Source of the DNA: DATARR01 sp036376245
GTDB taxonomy: Bacteria; Acidobacteriota; Thermoanaerobaculia; Multivoradales; UBA5704
Length of the DNA: 64,000 bases
Direction: 5' to 3'
Assembly: GCA_036376245.1 (NCBI GenBank)
Contig: DASVAS010000092.1
Coordinates: 1 to 64,000 of the forward strand
Below the pieces are notes generated by a model, which did no database searches, was not told where the DNA came from, and saw nothing but the letters and a program-made list of their open reading frames with translations. Position numbers and translations under genes: made by a program. This document shows, in pieces, positions 24,692 through 33,866 of the stretch; position 1 is the first letter of the stretch; every line of letters begins with the position of its first letter.

Positions 24692-24719
24692 GGGGCGCGG
24701 CAATGCCGCGCCCCTTTTT
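24692..24719 (+). terminator. Intrinsic terminator after the YugP gene
   Basis: GGGGCGCGGC (24692-24701) pairs perfectly with GCCGCGCCCC (24705-24714), loop AAT, followed by TTTTTC. It also ends close to the convergent phosphomannomutase gene. Confidence 0.9.
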
Positions 24720-24733
24720 CATTGCCCTCGGGG

Positions 24734-26086
24734 TTACTCCGCGGGCTCGCCCAGGATCTCGAACAGCTCCCGCTTCTTCTCCTCCAGCATCTCCGGCGTC
24801 TTCGCCTCCAGCACCAGCCGCAGGAAGGGCTCGGTGTTGGACGGACGGACGTTCGCCCACCAGTCGGGATAGCTGAAGGTGATGCCGTCGAGGTAGTCGA
24901 TCTCGGCGTCGGAGTAGCGCCGCGCCAGCTCGTCCATCTTCTCCTGCTTCTCCTCGACCTCGAAGTTGATCTCCGGGCTCTTGGCGTAGCGCTTGAGCGG
25001 CCGCACCAGCTCCGAGAGGGGCTTGTCGGTCTCGCGCAGCAGGTTCAGCACCTCCACCACGGACAACAGCGGCGCGTCGGCGTAGGAGTGGTCGCGGAAG
25101 TAGTAGTGCCCGGCCAGCTCGCCGCCGAAGATGCCGTTGAGCTGCCGCAGGGTGGCCTTCATGAAGGAGTGGCCCACCCGCTCGCGGCGCGCCACGCCGC
25201 CGTGCTCCTGGATGTACTCGGGGACGGCCCGCGACGAGCGCAGGTCGTAGATCACGGCCTTGCCCGGCTCGCGGTCCAGCAACTCGCCGGCGATCAGCGC
25301 GGTCATCAGGTCGCTGCCGATGGGCTCGCCCGTCTCGTCGATGAAGGCGGCGCGGTCGGAGTCGCCGTCGAAGGCCACGCCGAGGTCGGCGCCGCTCTCC
25401 CGCACCAGCTTCATGAGGTCGTGGAGGTTTTCCTCCTTGAGCGGGTTGGCCTCGTGGTTGGGGAAGCGGCCGTCCAGCTCGAAGTAGAGGGGGACGAGGT
25501 CGATCCCCATCTTCTCCAGCGTCTCCTTGTCGATCGTCCCCATGCCGTTGGCGGCGTCCACCGCCACCTTCAGCGGTCTGTCGGCGTGGCGCAGGAAGGA
25601 GAGGATGTGCTGCTGGTAGTCAGCGTAGATGTCGGCCTTGGAGACGGTCCCGGGCTTCGCCGCCTTCGGCAGGTCGCCCGCCGCCACCTTCTGCTCCATG
25701 ACCTTGATGCCGCCGTCGCCCGAGACGGGCAGGGCGCCGTGGCGGCTGAACTTCAGGCCGTTGTACTGCGCCGGGTTGTGGCTGGCCGTGACCTGGACGC
25801 CGCCGGCCGCTTTCAGGTGGCTGATGGCGAAGTAGTTCATCGGCGTGGTGGCGAGGCCGATGTCGATCACGTCGAGCCCGGCGTCGGTCAGGCCCCGGGT
25901 GAGGGCCTTCTCGATCCCCGGGCTGTGCTCGCGCATGTCGCGGCTGACCACGACCGTGTTGCCGAGGGCGCGGTCGTCGTCATCGAGCACGAACTGGAAG
26001 GCGAGGCCGATCTGGTACGCGATCTCCTCGTTGAGCTGCGTGGGGACGATCCCCCGCACGTCATAGGCTTTGAAGATTCCCGCCAT
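24734..26086 (-). CDS. manB: Phosphomannomutase/phosphoglucomutase
   Basis: 450 aa. VTASHNPAQYNGLKF carries the phosphorylated Ser, FDGDSDRAAFID binds the metal, and the sugar-specificity loop is GELAGHYYFRD. The C-terminal domain has RPSNTEPFLRLV, which binds the phosphate. The GEXSGH-type loop here reads GELAGH. Provides mannose-1-phosphate or glucose-1-phosphate for envelope polysaccharides. Just downstream (12 bp) of ileS and likely cotranscribed with it. Confidence 0.9.
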   Translation of the reverse strand: MAGIFKAYDVRGIVPTQLNEEIAYQIGLAFQFVLDDDDRALGNTVVVSRDMREHSPGIEKALTRGLTDAGLDVIDIGLATTPMNYFAISHLKAAGGVQVTASHNPAQYNGLKFSRHGALPVSGDGGIKVMEQKVAAGDLPKAAKPGTVSKADIYADYQQHILSFLRHADRPLKVAVDAANGMGTIDKETLEKMGIDLVPLYFELDGRFPNHEANPLKEENLHDLMKLVRESGADLGVAFDGDSDRAAFIDETGEPIGSDLMTALIAGELLDREPGKAVIYDLRSSRAVPEYIQEHGGVARRERVGHSFMKATLRQLNGIFGGELAGHYYFRDHSYADAPLLSVVEVLNLLRETDKPLSELVRPLKRYAKSPEINFEVEEKQEKMDELARRYSDAEIDYLDGITFSYPDWWANVRPSNTEPFLRLVLEAKTPEMLEEKKRELFEILGEPAE

Positions 26087-26098
26087 GGTTCCCCTCTC

Positions 26099-29000
26099 TC
26101 AAGCTTTCTCGATCTGAAGGCTGGGCTCCGGTGAGCCGCCGGTCTCGGCGCGCAGCTCCACGGCCAGCGTCTCTCCCTGGATCCAATCCCGATGAGCTTC
26201 GATGGCGGCCGCCATTTCCGGATCGACCCTGACAGTCACCCGGATGCGGTCCGCATAATCCAGCTCCTGCTTCTTGCGCTCCTGCTGCACCCAGTGCACG
26301 AGCTCCCGGGCCAGGCCCTCGGCCACCAGCTCGGGGCTGAGCTCGGTCTCCAGGGCCACCAGCAGCTCGCGGTCCCCCTGCGTGGCCGTGCCCGCCCGCT
26401 CGACCAGCCGCACCTCCACCTCCTCAGCGGAGAGGTCGGCGGGGCCGTCCGAGATCTGGATGGTGATCTTCCCCGTCCGCTCCAGCTCGGCGGCGAGCGC
26501 GTCGCCGTCGGCTGAATCGAGCGCCTTCTTCACCTCCGGCATCTTCTTGCCGAAGCGCGGGCCGGTCTTGGGGAAGATCGGCTTGACCTCGTGGTGGACG
26601 TACTGCGTGCGGTCCGCGGCCCAGCGGATCTCCTTGACGTTCAGCTCGTCGCGCAGGAGGTCGGCGTAGGTCTCCACCAGCGGGCGGAGCGACGGATCCG
26701 CCGTCACCAGGGTCACCGCCGCCAGCGGCTGCCGGGTCTTGAGGCTGTGGGTGTTGCGCGCCGCGTGGCCGAGCCGCACGATGCGCTGCACGGCGGCCAT
26801 GCCCTTCTCCAGCGGCTCGTCCACCCGGTCCCCCGGCGGCTCGGGCCAGTCCTCCAGGTGGACGCTCTCGGCGGCGTCCTCCCGCTGGCCGCGGACGAGG
26901 TGGCGGTGGAGCACGTCGGCCACGAACGGCGTGAACGGCGCGATCAGCCGCGCGAGGGTGGTGAGCACCTCGTACAGGGCCGCGTAGGCGCTGGCCTTGC
27001 CGGCGGCGTCCCCCTCGCCGTCCGCGGCCCAGAAGCGGGACCGGCTGCGGCGGATGTACCAGTTCGTCAGGTCGTCCAGGAACTCCTCGATGTCCCGCGC
27101 CGCGTCGGTCACCGAATACTGATCCAGATGGGCCGTCGTGTCCGCCGCCAGCCGGTCGAGGCGGAGGAGGACCCAGCGGTCCAGCGCCGGCCGCTCGGCG
27201 AAGGGCGGCACGCCGTCCCGCCCCGGCCGCCAGCCGTCGAGGTTGGCGTAGATGGTGAAGAACGACAGCGCGTTCCACAGCGGCAGCAGGAAACCCTGCG
27301 CCGCCTCGCGCACCAGCCGCGCCGAGAAGCGCGACGGCACCTCGGGGTTGTTGACGCAGAAGTACCAGCGCAGGGCGTCCGCCCCGGTCTCCTCGATCAC
27401 CTTCATGGGATCGACGACGTTGCCGAGGCGCTTCGACATCTTCCGCCCCTGCTCGTCGTTGACGTGGCCGAGGACGATGCAGTTCCGGTACGTCACCGAG
27501 TCGAAGAGCAGCACGCCCAGGGCGTGCAGGGTGTAGAACCAGCCCCGCGTCTGGTCCACGGCCTCGGAGATAAAGTCGGCGGGGAACTGGATCCGCTTGT
27601 CGATCAGCTCGCGGTTCTCGAACGGGTAATGATGCTGGGCGAAAGGCATGGCGCCCGAGTCGAACCAGGCGTCGATGACCTCCTCGACCCGCTTCATGAC
27701 CCCCTTGTGGCACTGCGGGCAGCTCCAGGTGATCTCGTCGACGTAGGGCCGGTGGGGGTTGAACTGCGCCGGATCGTAGAGGTCCGCCGGCTTCTCCCGG
27801 CCCGCTTTCGCGAACAGGTCCTCATAGGAGCCGATCACGTCCTGGTTGCCGCACTCGCGGCAGCGCCAGACCGGCAGCGGCGTGCCCCAGTAGCGGCGGC
27901 GCGAGAGAGCCCAGTCCACCACGTTCTCCAGCCAGTTGCCGAAGCGGCCTTCGCCCACGTGCTCCGGGTGCCAGTGGATCTCGCGGTTCTTCGCCACCAG
28001 CGCGTCCTTCTTCTCCGTGGTGCGGATGAACCAGCTCGTGGTGGCGTAGTAGAGGAGCGGCCGGTCGCACCGCCAGCAGAAGGGATAACTGTGGCGGTAG
28101 CGGTCCGAATGCAGCATCAGGCCGCGGCCCTTGAGATCCTTGATGATCTCGGCGTCGGCGTCCTTGAACCACATGCCGGCGAAGGCGCCCGCGCCTTGGA
28201 TGATCTTGCCCTCGCCGTCCACGGAGAGGATCAGCGGCAGTCCGTAGCGCCGGCCCGTCTGGTAGTCGTCCTCGCCGAACGGCGGCGCCGTGTGCACAAG
28301 CCCGGTTCCGTCGGTGGCCGTGACGTAGTCGCCGAGGACGACCCGGCCGGGGACATCGGGCTCGAAGAAGGTGAACAGCCGGTCGTAGAGCAGGTTCTCG
28401 AGGTCGCGCCCCCGGAACGTGGCGACGGCCGGACGCTCGCGCAGATCGATCTGCTTCCGCTTGCCGTCCTCCTCGATCACCAGGGGGACGGCCGTGCCGA
28501 GGTCCTCGCCCAGCAGGATGAGGTCGCCGGGTTTCGCCGGATGCTCGATGACCTTGTAGGTGAGGTCAGGGTGCACGGCGAGGCCGACGTTGGCGAGGGT
28601 GGTCCAGGGCGTGGTGGTCCAGGCCACCAGGAAGAGCCGCTCGCCGGTCGTCCAGTCCTGCCCGTCGGCCGTCTTGACGGTCTGCCCGGGCCGGGCGTGG
28701 AACAGGGTCCAGATGGAGGGATCGTCCGCGTCCTTGTAGTTCTGGGCGACCTCGTGGCTGGAGAGGGTGGTGCCGCAGCGGGCGCAGTAGGGCTGGATCT
28801 TGTAGCCCTCGTTGAGCAGTCCCCGCGCGGCGAGCTCGGCCAGCGCCCACCACACCGACTCGATGTACTGGTTGGTGTAGGTGAGATAGGGGTGGTCCAT
28901 GTCGAGCCAGTAGCCGACGCGCTCGCTCATGGCGCGCCACTGGCGCTCGTAGGTGTGGACGCTCTCCAGGCAGGCCTTGTTGAACTCGGCGATGCCGTAG

Positions 29001-29341
29001 GCCTCGATCTGCTGCTTGCCGGAGAAGCCGAGCCGCTTCTCGACCTCGATCTCGACGGGCAGGCCGTGGGTGTCCCAGCCGGCCTTGCGGGCCACGTGAT
29101 GGCCGCGCATGGTGCGGTAGCGGGGAAAGAGGTCCTTCACCACGCGGGTGACGACGTGGCCCACGTGCGGCACGTTGTTGGCCGTGGGGGGACCTTCGAA
29201 GAACACGAACTCGCCCTTGGGCGCCGGCCGCTCCAGGCTTTTCTTGAAGACATCCAGCCGGTTCCACTCCGCCAGCACCTTCTCTTCTAGCTGGGGAAAG
29301 GGATATCCACCCGGGACGTCGGGAAAGCGCTTCTCGCTCAT
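26099..29341 (-). CDS. ileS: Isoleucyl-tRNA synthetase
   Basis: 1080 aa. The catalytic HIGH motif is the HVGH variant in NNVPHVGHVV, and the second motif is GRKMSKRLGNV. The editing domain and the tRNA-binding C-terminal domain are both present. The long C-terminal region and the sequence LRWYFCVNNPEVPSRFS resemble the eukaryote-like (type 2) IleRS, which is often less sensitive to mupirocin. ATG 29341 was chosen; the frame continues 15 codons upstream without a ribosome binding site. Followed closely by the phosphomannomutase gene. Confidence 0.95.
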   Translation of the reverse strand: MSEKRFPDVPGGYPFPQLEEKVLAEWNRLDVFKKSLERPAPKGEFVFFEGPPTANNVPHVGHVVTRVVKDLFPRYRTMRGHHVARKAGWDTHGLPVEIEVEKRLGFSGKQQIEAYGIAEFNKACLESVHTYERQWRAMSERVGYWLDMDHPYLTYTNQYIESVWWALAELAARGLLNEGYKIQPYCARCGTTLSSHEVAQNYKDADDPSIWTLFHARPGQTVKTADGQDWTTGERLFLVAWTTTPWTTLANVGLAVHPDLTYKVIEHPAKPGDLILLGEDLGTAVPLVIEEDGKRKQIDLRERPAVATFRGRDLENLLYDRLFTFFEPDVPGRVVLGDYVTATDGTGLVHTAPPFGEDDYQTGRRYGLPLILSVDGEGKIIQGAGAFAGMWFKDADAEIIKDLKGRGLMLHSDRYRHSYPFCWRCDRPLLYYATTSWFIRTTEKKDALVAKNREIHWHPEHVGEGRFGNWLENVVDWALSRRRYWGTPLPVWRCRECGNQDVIGSYEDLFAKAGREKPADLYDPAQFNPHRPYVDEITWSCPQCHKGVMKRVEEVIDAWFDSGAMPFAQHHYPFENRELIDKRIQFPADFISEAVDQTRGWFYTLHALGVLLFDSVTYRNCIVLGHVNDEQGRKMSKRLGNVVDPMKVIEETGADALRWYFCVNNPEVPSRFSARLVREAAQGFLLPLWNALSFFTIYANLDGWRPGRDGVPPFAERPALDRWVLLRLDRLAADTTAHLDQYSVTDAARDIEEFLDDLTNWYIRRSRSRFWAADGEGDAAGKASAYAALYEVLTTLARLIAPFTPFVADVLHRHLVRGQREDAAESVHLEDWPEPPGDRVDEPLEKGMAAVQRIVRLGHAARNTHSLKTRQPLAAVTLVTADPSLRPLVETYADLLRDELNVKEIRWAADRTQYVHHEVKPIFPKTGPRFGKKMPEVKKALDSADGDALAAELERTGKITIQISDGPADLSAEEVEVRLVERAGTATQGDRELLVALETELSPELVAEGLARELVHWVQQERKKQELDYADRIRVTVRVDPEMAAAIEAHRDWIQGETLAVELRAETGGSPEPSLQIEKA

Positions 29342-29432
29342 CGGGAAAACCTCGCGCGCCGCGTTCCCCGAGACGGGGGGCGGCAAAGAGGGGGTATTGT
29401 AGCGGACCTACCCTATTCCTGCTTCAAGGACC

Positions 29433-29529
29433 AAAAGGACACCAGGGACACCAGGGACCTCAAGGACAGCAAGGATGATTCGTCCGTCCTTTTCGTCCCT
29501 GGTGTCCTTGGTGTCCCTGGTGTCCTTTT
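29433..29529. repeat. Long hairpin of 9-nt GGAC units (copy C)
   Basis: Left arm about 29433-29467 and right arm about 29486-29529 are inverted repeats made of AAGGACACC / AGGGACACC / AGGGACCTC units, with a flank of Ts. It lies between the upstream end of ileS (start region) and the stop of the hydrolase gene on the same strand, so it would terminate the hydrolase transcript before ileS. Confidence 0.75.
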
Positions 29530-29539
29530 TCTTTCCGCC

Positions 29540-30547
29540 CTAATCCGGCAAACCCGCCAGGAACCGCTCCAGCGCCCGGCAGAAGAGAGCCGGGGTCTCG
29601 GCGTGGGGGAGGGCGCCGGCGCCCTGGAAGACCTCCAGGTCCGCCTCGGGCAGATGGCGGAGCCAGAGATCCGCATGATCCACCGGCGGGTTCTTCGACT
29701 GCCGGCCCCAGGCCAGCCAGACCGGAATCCCCAACTCGGAAAGGTCTTCGGTGACGTCCAGCCAGAGATCCCCCCGCAGGTAGGCGGCGAAGGCGGCCCG
29801 CGCCTGGGAGGTGTGGCTGTTGCGGTAGTGGTGGTCCAGCAGCGCCGCGTCCACGCGCTCCGGGGCGGCGTAGACTTCGCGCCGGAGGTGGTGGTCCAGG
29901 GCCGAGCGGCTGGTCAGGAGGTCGAGCGCCAGTTGGCTCGCGACCGGCAGGCGGAGGAAATTCGCCACCACGGGCCCTCCGGGCTGCGCCCCGTCGCACT
30001 CCCCCAGGCCCTGAGGAGAGACCAGCGCCAGGGCCTTCACCCGCCCGGGATGGTCCGCCGCGGCGCGCACGGCGTAGGCCGCCGAGAGGCCGGCCGCCAC
30101 GATGACCGCCTTCTCGCGCACCACGCCGGCCAGGAAGTCCTCGATCAGGTCGACGTACCGCTCCTGGAGACGCCCGCCCTGCAACGCCCGGGTCCGGCCC
30201 CAGCCGGGGAGGTCGGGGACATAGACGCGATGGCTTGCCGCCAGGACTTCCGCCGCGGTCCGCCACTGGTGATGGCCATACCCCGGTCCGAAGGCGTGGA
30301 GGAGGAGGAGAGGCGGGCCGCTGCCCAGTTCCTGGAAGACGATCTCGCTCCAGCGGCCGGCGTAGCGGTGGGCCCGCCCCCAGCGGGGCGGCGACGGCGG
30401 CTCGGCGCGGCGCCGGAGCAGGGCGGCCGCCGCCAGCGGCACTCCCACGGCCGCGCCGGCCAGCGCCAAGTTCCGGATCAGCCGACGCTTACGATAACTC
30501 TCCAGGGATCTCCCGGTTCCTCGCACCATGAGCCCGGAGGATACCAT
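29540..30547 (-). CDS. Alpha/beta hydrolase with N-terminal membrane anchor
   Basis: 335 aa. A single N-terminal hydrophobic stretch (LIRNLALAGAAVGVPLAAAALL) is followed by the hydrolase core LLLLHAFGPGYGHHQWRTAAEVL. The nucleophile elbow is AAGLSAAYAV rather than the usual GxSxG, with Ser kept. A late His-bearing segment (GALPHAETPALF) completes the fold. The substrate is unknown. An internal ATG at 30529 is an alternative start. Confidence 0.75.
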   Translation of the reverse strand: MVSSGLMVRGTGRSLESYRKRRLIRNLALAGAAVGVPLAAAALLRRRAEPPSPPRWGRAHRYAGRWSEIVFQELGSGPPLLLLHAFGPGYGHHQWRTAAEVLAASHRVYVPDLPGWGRTRALQGGRLQERYVDLIEDFLAGVVREKAVIVAAGLSAAYAVRAAADHPGRVKALALVSPQGLGECDGAQPGGPVVANFLRLPVASQLALDLLTSRSALDHHLRREVYAAPERVDAALLDHHYRNSHTSQARAAFAAYLRGDLWLDVTEDLSELGIPVWLAWGRQSKNPPVDHADLWLRHLPEADLEVFQGAGALPHAETPALFCRALERFLAGLPD

Positions 30548-30606
30548 TTGCGGCCGTTCCGGCCCGCCAAGCTATAATCTTTTCTTTCTGGAGGAACGGA
30601 GCCCCC

Positions 30607-31155
30607 ATGCCTGTCCGCCCCATCGTACGGCTCGGTCACCCCGCCCTGCGCACCCCGGCGCGCCCCATTCCGCCGGCCCTGATCACCGAGCCCGACTTCC
30701 AGGCCCTCATCGACGACATGGTCGAGACGATGCACGACGCCCGCGGCGTGGGGCTCGCCGCTCCCCAGATCGGCGAGGACATCCAGCTCTTCGTCTACCA
30801 GGCGGCCGGCCCGCCGGAGATCCCCCTGCACGTGATCATCAACCCCCTGATCACGCCGCAGGCGCGGGAGCTGGTCTACGACTGGGAGGGATGTCTCTCG
30901 ATCCCCGACCTGCGCGGCCTGGTGCCGCGGCATCCGGCCGTCCGGGTCCAGGCGCTGGACCGCGAAGGCCGCCCCCTCGACTATTCCGCCCACGGCTTCG
31001 AGGCCCGCATCGTCCAGCACGAGTACGACCACCTGAACGGCGTGGTCTTCCTCGACCGGATGCGCGACCTCCGCTCCCTGGCCTTCTTCGAGGAGTGGGA
31101 GGACTACCTCGTGGGCCGCTCCCACCAGGATCTCGACGAGACCGCGGTCGGCTGA
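30607..31155 (+). CDS. def: Peptide deformylase
   Basis: 182 aa. All three deformylase motifs are present: GVGLAAPQIGED, EGCLSIPDLRG with the metal Cys, and QHEYDHLNGVVFLDRM with the HExxH-type ligands. It removes the formyl group from nascent proteins. GGAGG lies upstream, with a TATAAT at 30573-30578. The next gene, rlmH, starts 2 bp after the stop. Confidence 0.95.
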   Translation: MPVRPIVRLGHPALRTPARPIPPALITEPDFQALIDDMVETMHDARGVGLAAPQIGEDIQLFVYQAAGPPEIPLHVIINPLITPQARELVYDWEGCLSIPDLRGLVPRHPAVRVQALDREGRPLDYSAHGFEARIVQHEYDHLNGVVFLDRMRDLRSLAFFEEWEDYLVGRSHQDLDETAVG

Positions 31156-31156
31156 G

Positions 31157-31633
31157 GTGGGCCGGGAGCTCGTCGTCCTCTGGGCAGGACGCCACCAGCG
31201 CTCCAACTGGGAAGAGATCTGCGAGTCCTACCGGAAGCGCATCGCCCGCATGGCCCCGGTGCGCGACGTGCCCGTCCGCGCCCGGGTCGGCCCCGACGAC
31301 CCCCAGCGGCTCAAGTCCGAGGGGCAGGCCCTGCTGGCGGCGATCCCGCCGTCCGCCTGGACCTTCGCCCTCGACAGCCGCGGCGAGGCGCTCAGCTCGG
31401 AGCAATTCGCCGAGCGGCTGGCCCGCCTGCGCGAGGAATGGCCCCATCCCGTCGCCTTCGTGATCGGCTCCGACCTGGGACTGGACCGCGCCGTTCTCGA
31501 CGCGGCCCGTTTTACGCTCTCTTTCGGCCCGCTGACGCTCACCCACGAGCTGGCACGTGTCGTGCTATATGAGCAACTCTACCGCGCGCTCACGATTGAA
31601 GCGGGAATGAGCTATCATCGCGAGCCCGTTTAG
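31157..31633 (+). CDS. rlmH: 23S rRNA (pseudouridine-1915-N3)-methyltransferase RlmH
   Basis: 158 aa SPOUT methyltransferase. FVIGSDLGLD and LSFGPLTLTHELARVVLYEQLYRALTI form the SAM-binding knot, and the C-terminal YHREPV matches the family end. GTG start right after def. RlmH methylates pseudouridine 1915 in helix 69 of the large subunit, and the def-rlmH pair is thus a translation-related operon. Confidence 0.9.
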   Translation: MGRELVVLWAGRHQRSNWEEICESYRKRIARMAPVRDVPVRARVGPDDPQRLKSEGQALLAAIPPSAWTFALDSRGEALSSEQFAERLARLREEWPHPVAFVIGSDLGLDRAVLDAARFTLSFGPLTLTHELARVVLYEQLYRALTIEAGMSYHREPV

Positions 31634-31689
31634 GCTTTATCGCTGTATCATGGGCGCCTTTCAGGCACCTGTTGAAAGGAGAAGGAAGC

Positions 31690-32091
31690 GTGGCCAAGAC
31701 AGACAAGGCCAAGCCGGCCGCCGAAGTGCCCCAGGACCGTTACGAGGCTCTGCGCGAGCGGTTGCAGAACCAGCGTGCGGAGATCGTCAACATGTACAAG
31801 CAGGACGTCCGGGCAGGGCAGGAGTCGGCGGACGATGGGACCGAGGACATCGTCGATCGCGCCAACAACGCCTACAACCGGGAGCTGATGTTCTCGCTGT
31901 CGGACACCGAGCGGCAGACGCTGCTCCAGATCGAGAACGCGTTGCGGCGGATGGACGAGGGCGGCTACGGCCGTTGCGCCAACTGCGGGCAGCAGATCAA
32001 CATCCTGCGGCTCGAGGCGGTACCTTGGGCGCGTTTCTGCATCGACTGCCAGGAGCTGGCCGAGAAGGGCCTCCTGGAAGAAGCTTCGTAA
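31690..32091 (+). CDS. TraR/DksA family zinc-finger transcription factor
   Basis: 133 aa. A long N-terminal coiled coil (YEALRERLQNQRAEIVNMYKQ) and a C4 zinc finger, CANCG...CIDC, with RLEAVPWARFCIDCQE typical of DksA/TraR proteins. They bind the RNA polymerase secondary channel. The acidic DxxDxA tip motif of DksA is matched by DIVDRANN. GTG 31690 has AAAGGAGAAGG upstream. Precedes holA by 12 bp. Confidence 0.85.
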   Translation: MAKTDKAKPAAEVPQDRYEALRERLQNQRAEIVNMYKQDVRAGQESADDGTEDIVDRANNAYNRELMFSLSDTERQTLLQIENALRRMDEGGYGRCANCGQQINILRLEAVPWARFCIDCQELAEKGLLEEAS

Positions 32092-32103
32092 GACCCCAGG
32101 GGG

Positions 32104-33579
32104 ATGAGCTCCTCCGTCGAGACCTTCCTCACCCGCCTCTCCAAGAGCGGACAGACGCTCCAGGTCTGCCTCGTCCACGGCGACCTGGTGATGGCTGAGC
32201 CCGCCGCCCAGCGGATCGCTGAAGCCCTCGCCCAGGCCGCCGGCCTGGCCCCGGGGGCGGTGGAGGTCCACCGGCGTCCCTCCTCGATGTCCCCTCTCCT
32301 CCAGGACCTCCGGACCTATTCGCTCTTCTCGCCCGGCAAGGTGCTGCTCGCGACCGACAGCGCCGTCTTCGCGGACCGCAACGCCGCCGGCGAGCTGATC
32401 GACGATGCCGCCGAGGTCGTCCCGCTCGGCGGCGGCGAGGACCGCTCGCTCTCGCCCCGCGAGCGCCAGGGAGCGTCGCGCCTGCTCCAGGCCCTTCACC
32501 TCTTCGACGTCGATCCCTACGCCGGCCCGGCCGAAAGGACGCTCGGCGAGCTGCCGGCCTGGGTGCTGGAGGGGGGCAAGGCGAAGCGGGGCGGCGGCAA
32601 GGGGCGGGGCAAGAAGCAGGTGGAGGAGCTCCGGGCGTCGCTCGCCGGACTGCTGGAGGCCGCCCGTCGCGAGGGCCTTCAGGGCATGGGGGACAGCGAC
32701 CTCTCCGAGCTGACGGAGGCCGTCCGCGGCGGCCTGCCCCAGGGTCACGCCCTGGTGCTGGCCGAGGCCTCGGTGGCCATGGATCATCCCCTCGTCCGGC
32801 TCCTGGAAGAGCGCGGGGCCGTCCTCGGTGTGGGCCAGATCGTCAAGTCCAAGCGGGGCCAGGAATGGGAGGGCCTCAACCTCATCGCCGGCTCGCTGGC
32901 GGAGGAGACCGGCGTGCCCATCTCGCCGGACGCCCTGAACGAGCTGGCCCGCCGCACCCTCCGGCAGGAGGGGGACGACCGGGGGCGGAAGGACTCCCGG
33001 GTCGAGGCCGACTCCACGGCCCGCTTCGCCGCCGAGTACCGCAAGCTGGCCAACCTGACGGCCACGGGGAAGATCGACCGCAAGCTGGTGGAGCAGGCCG
33101 TGGAGGACCGCGGGGAGGAGGACGTCTGGCAGCTCCTGGACGCCATCGGCGAGGGGCGCGGCGGCGAGGCGCTGGACCGCCTGCGCCGGCTGATCGCTTC
33201 GTCCGAGGATCCGCTGGCGGCGCGGCTCACCTTCTGGTCGCTGCTCTCCTCGTTCTGCCGGCAGCTCGTGGCCGTGCGGGGCATGATGCGGGTGGCCCGC
33301 GTCCCGGCCGGCGAGAAGAACTACTCCCGCTTCCAGAGCCAGCACGCGCCGGCCCTCCAATCGGAGATCCCCACCGGCGGCAAGAACCCGCTCTCGGGGA
33401 TGCACCCCTTCCGCCTGCAGAAGCTCTACCTCGCCGCCGGCCGCCTCCCCGAGCCGTTCCTGGCCAAGCTCCCCTCCGACCTCCTGGAGACCGAGCTGCG
33501 GCTCAAAGGCGAGAGCGGCGAGGCCGACGTGGCCCTGGCCCGCTTCGTGGCCCGGCTGACGCAAGCGGGACGACGGTAG
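32104..33579 (+). CDS. holA: DNA polymerase III delta subunit-like protein
   Basis: 491 aa. The N-terminus (LVHGDLVMAEPAAQRIAEAL...LLQDLRTYSLFSPGKVLLATDS) and the C-terminal helical domain (DAIGEGRGGEALDRLRRL...MHPFRLQKLYLAAGRLPEP) fit HolA, the clamp-loader delta subunit. It is longer than most (about 340 aa), with a Gly/Lys-rich insert (GGKAKRGGGKGRGKK) near residue 165. It loads the sliding clamp on DNA. Confidence 0.75.
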   Translation: MSSSVETFLTRLSKSGQTLQVCLVHGDLVMAEPAAQRIAEALAQAAGLAPGAVEVHRRPSSMSPLLQDLRTYSLFSPGKVLLATDSAVFADRNAAGELIDDAAEVVPLGGGEDRSLSPRERQGASRLLQALHLFDVDPYAGPAERTLGELPAWVLEGGKAKRGGGKGRGKKQVEELRASLAGLLEAARREGLQGMGDSDLSELTEAVRGGLPQGHALVLAEASVAMDHPLVRLLEERGAVLGVGQIVKSKRGQEWEGLNLIAGSLAEETGVPISPDALNELARRTLRQEGDDRGRKDSRVEADSTARFAAEYRKLANLTATGKIDRKLVEQAVEDRGEEDVWQLLDAIGEGRGGEALDRLRRLIASSEDPLAARLTFWSLLSSFCRQLVAVRGMMRVARVPAGEKNYSRFQSQHAPALQSEIPTGGKNPLSGMHPFRLQKLYLAAGRLPEPFLAKLPSDLLETELRLKGESGEADVALARFVARLTQAGRR

Positions 33580-33612
33580 CGGCGTTCAGGATCGATTGCC
33601 AGGCCGGCGGTC

Positions 33613-33795
33613 TGCCCTCCGAGACCTCACCCCCCGGCCCCCTCTCCCACCGCCTTCCCCCCGACCGGGAGAGGGGGAACGATGAGTCAGCGATCTTGCC
33701 GGGTTCAAGAAATCCTGGATCGTAGGGCCCTCCCTCTCCCGGGGGCGGGCGGCAGGGAGATGGGAGAGGGACCGAGGGTGAGGTCTCGGAGGGCA
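33613..33795. repeat. 183-bp intergenic element with perfect 19-bp inverted ends
   Basis: TGCCCTCCGAGACCTCACC at 33613-33631 is the exact reverse complement of 33777-33795. Internal hairpins are formed by CCCTCTCCC / GGGAGAGGG blocks. A stretch with GAGAGGGGGAACGATGAGTC and the following GCGATCTTGCCG is shared with the copies near 47.1-47.4 kb. It lies between holA and the convergent radical-SAM-like remnant. No coding capacity, so probably a non-autonomous mobile or REP-like element. Confidence 0.75.
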
Positions 33796-33866
33796 TGCCG
33801 CTTCGGAGGGCAATCGGCTATGCTCCACCCTCCCGCATCAACTGGCGAGGACCGGCGACGCCTGTT

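Noticed and set aside
24722..26134. 470-codon plus-strand frame
   Set aside because: Antisense of the phosphomannomutase gene with its TASHNP and DGDSDR motifs.
26591..29290. 899-codon plus-strand frame
   Set aside because: Antisense shadow of ileS, which has both catalytic motifs.
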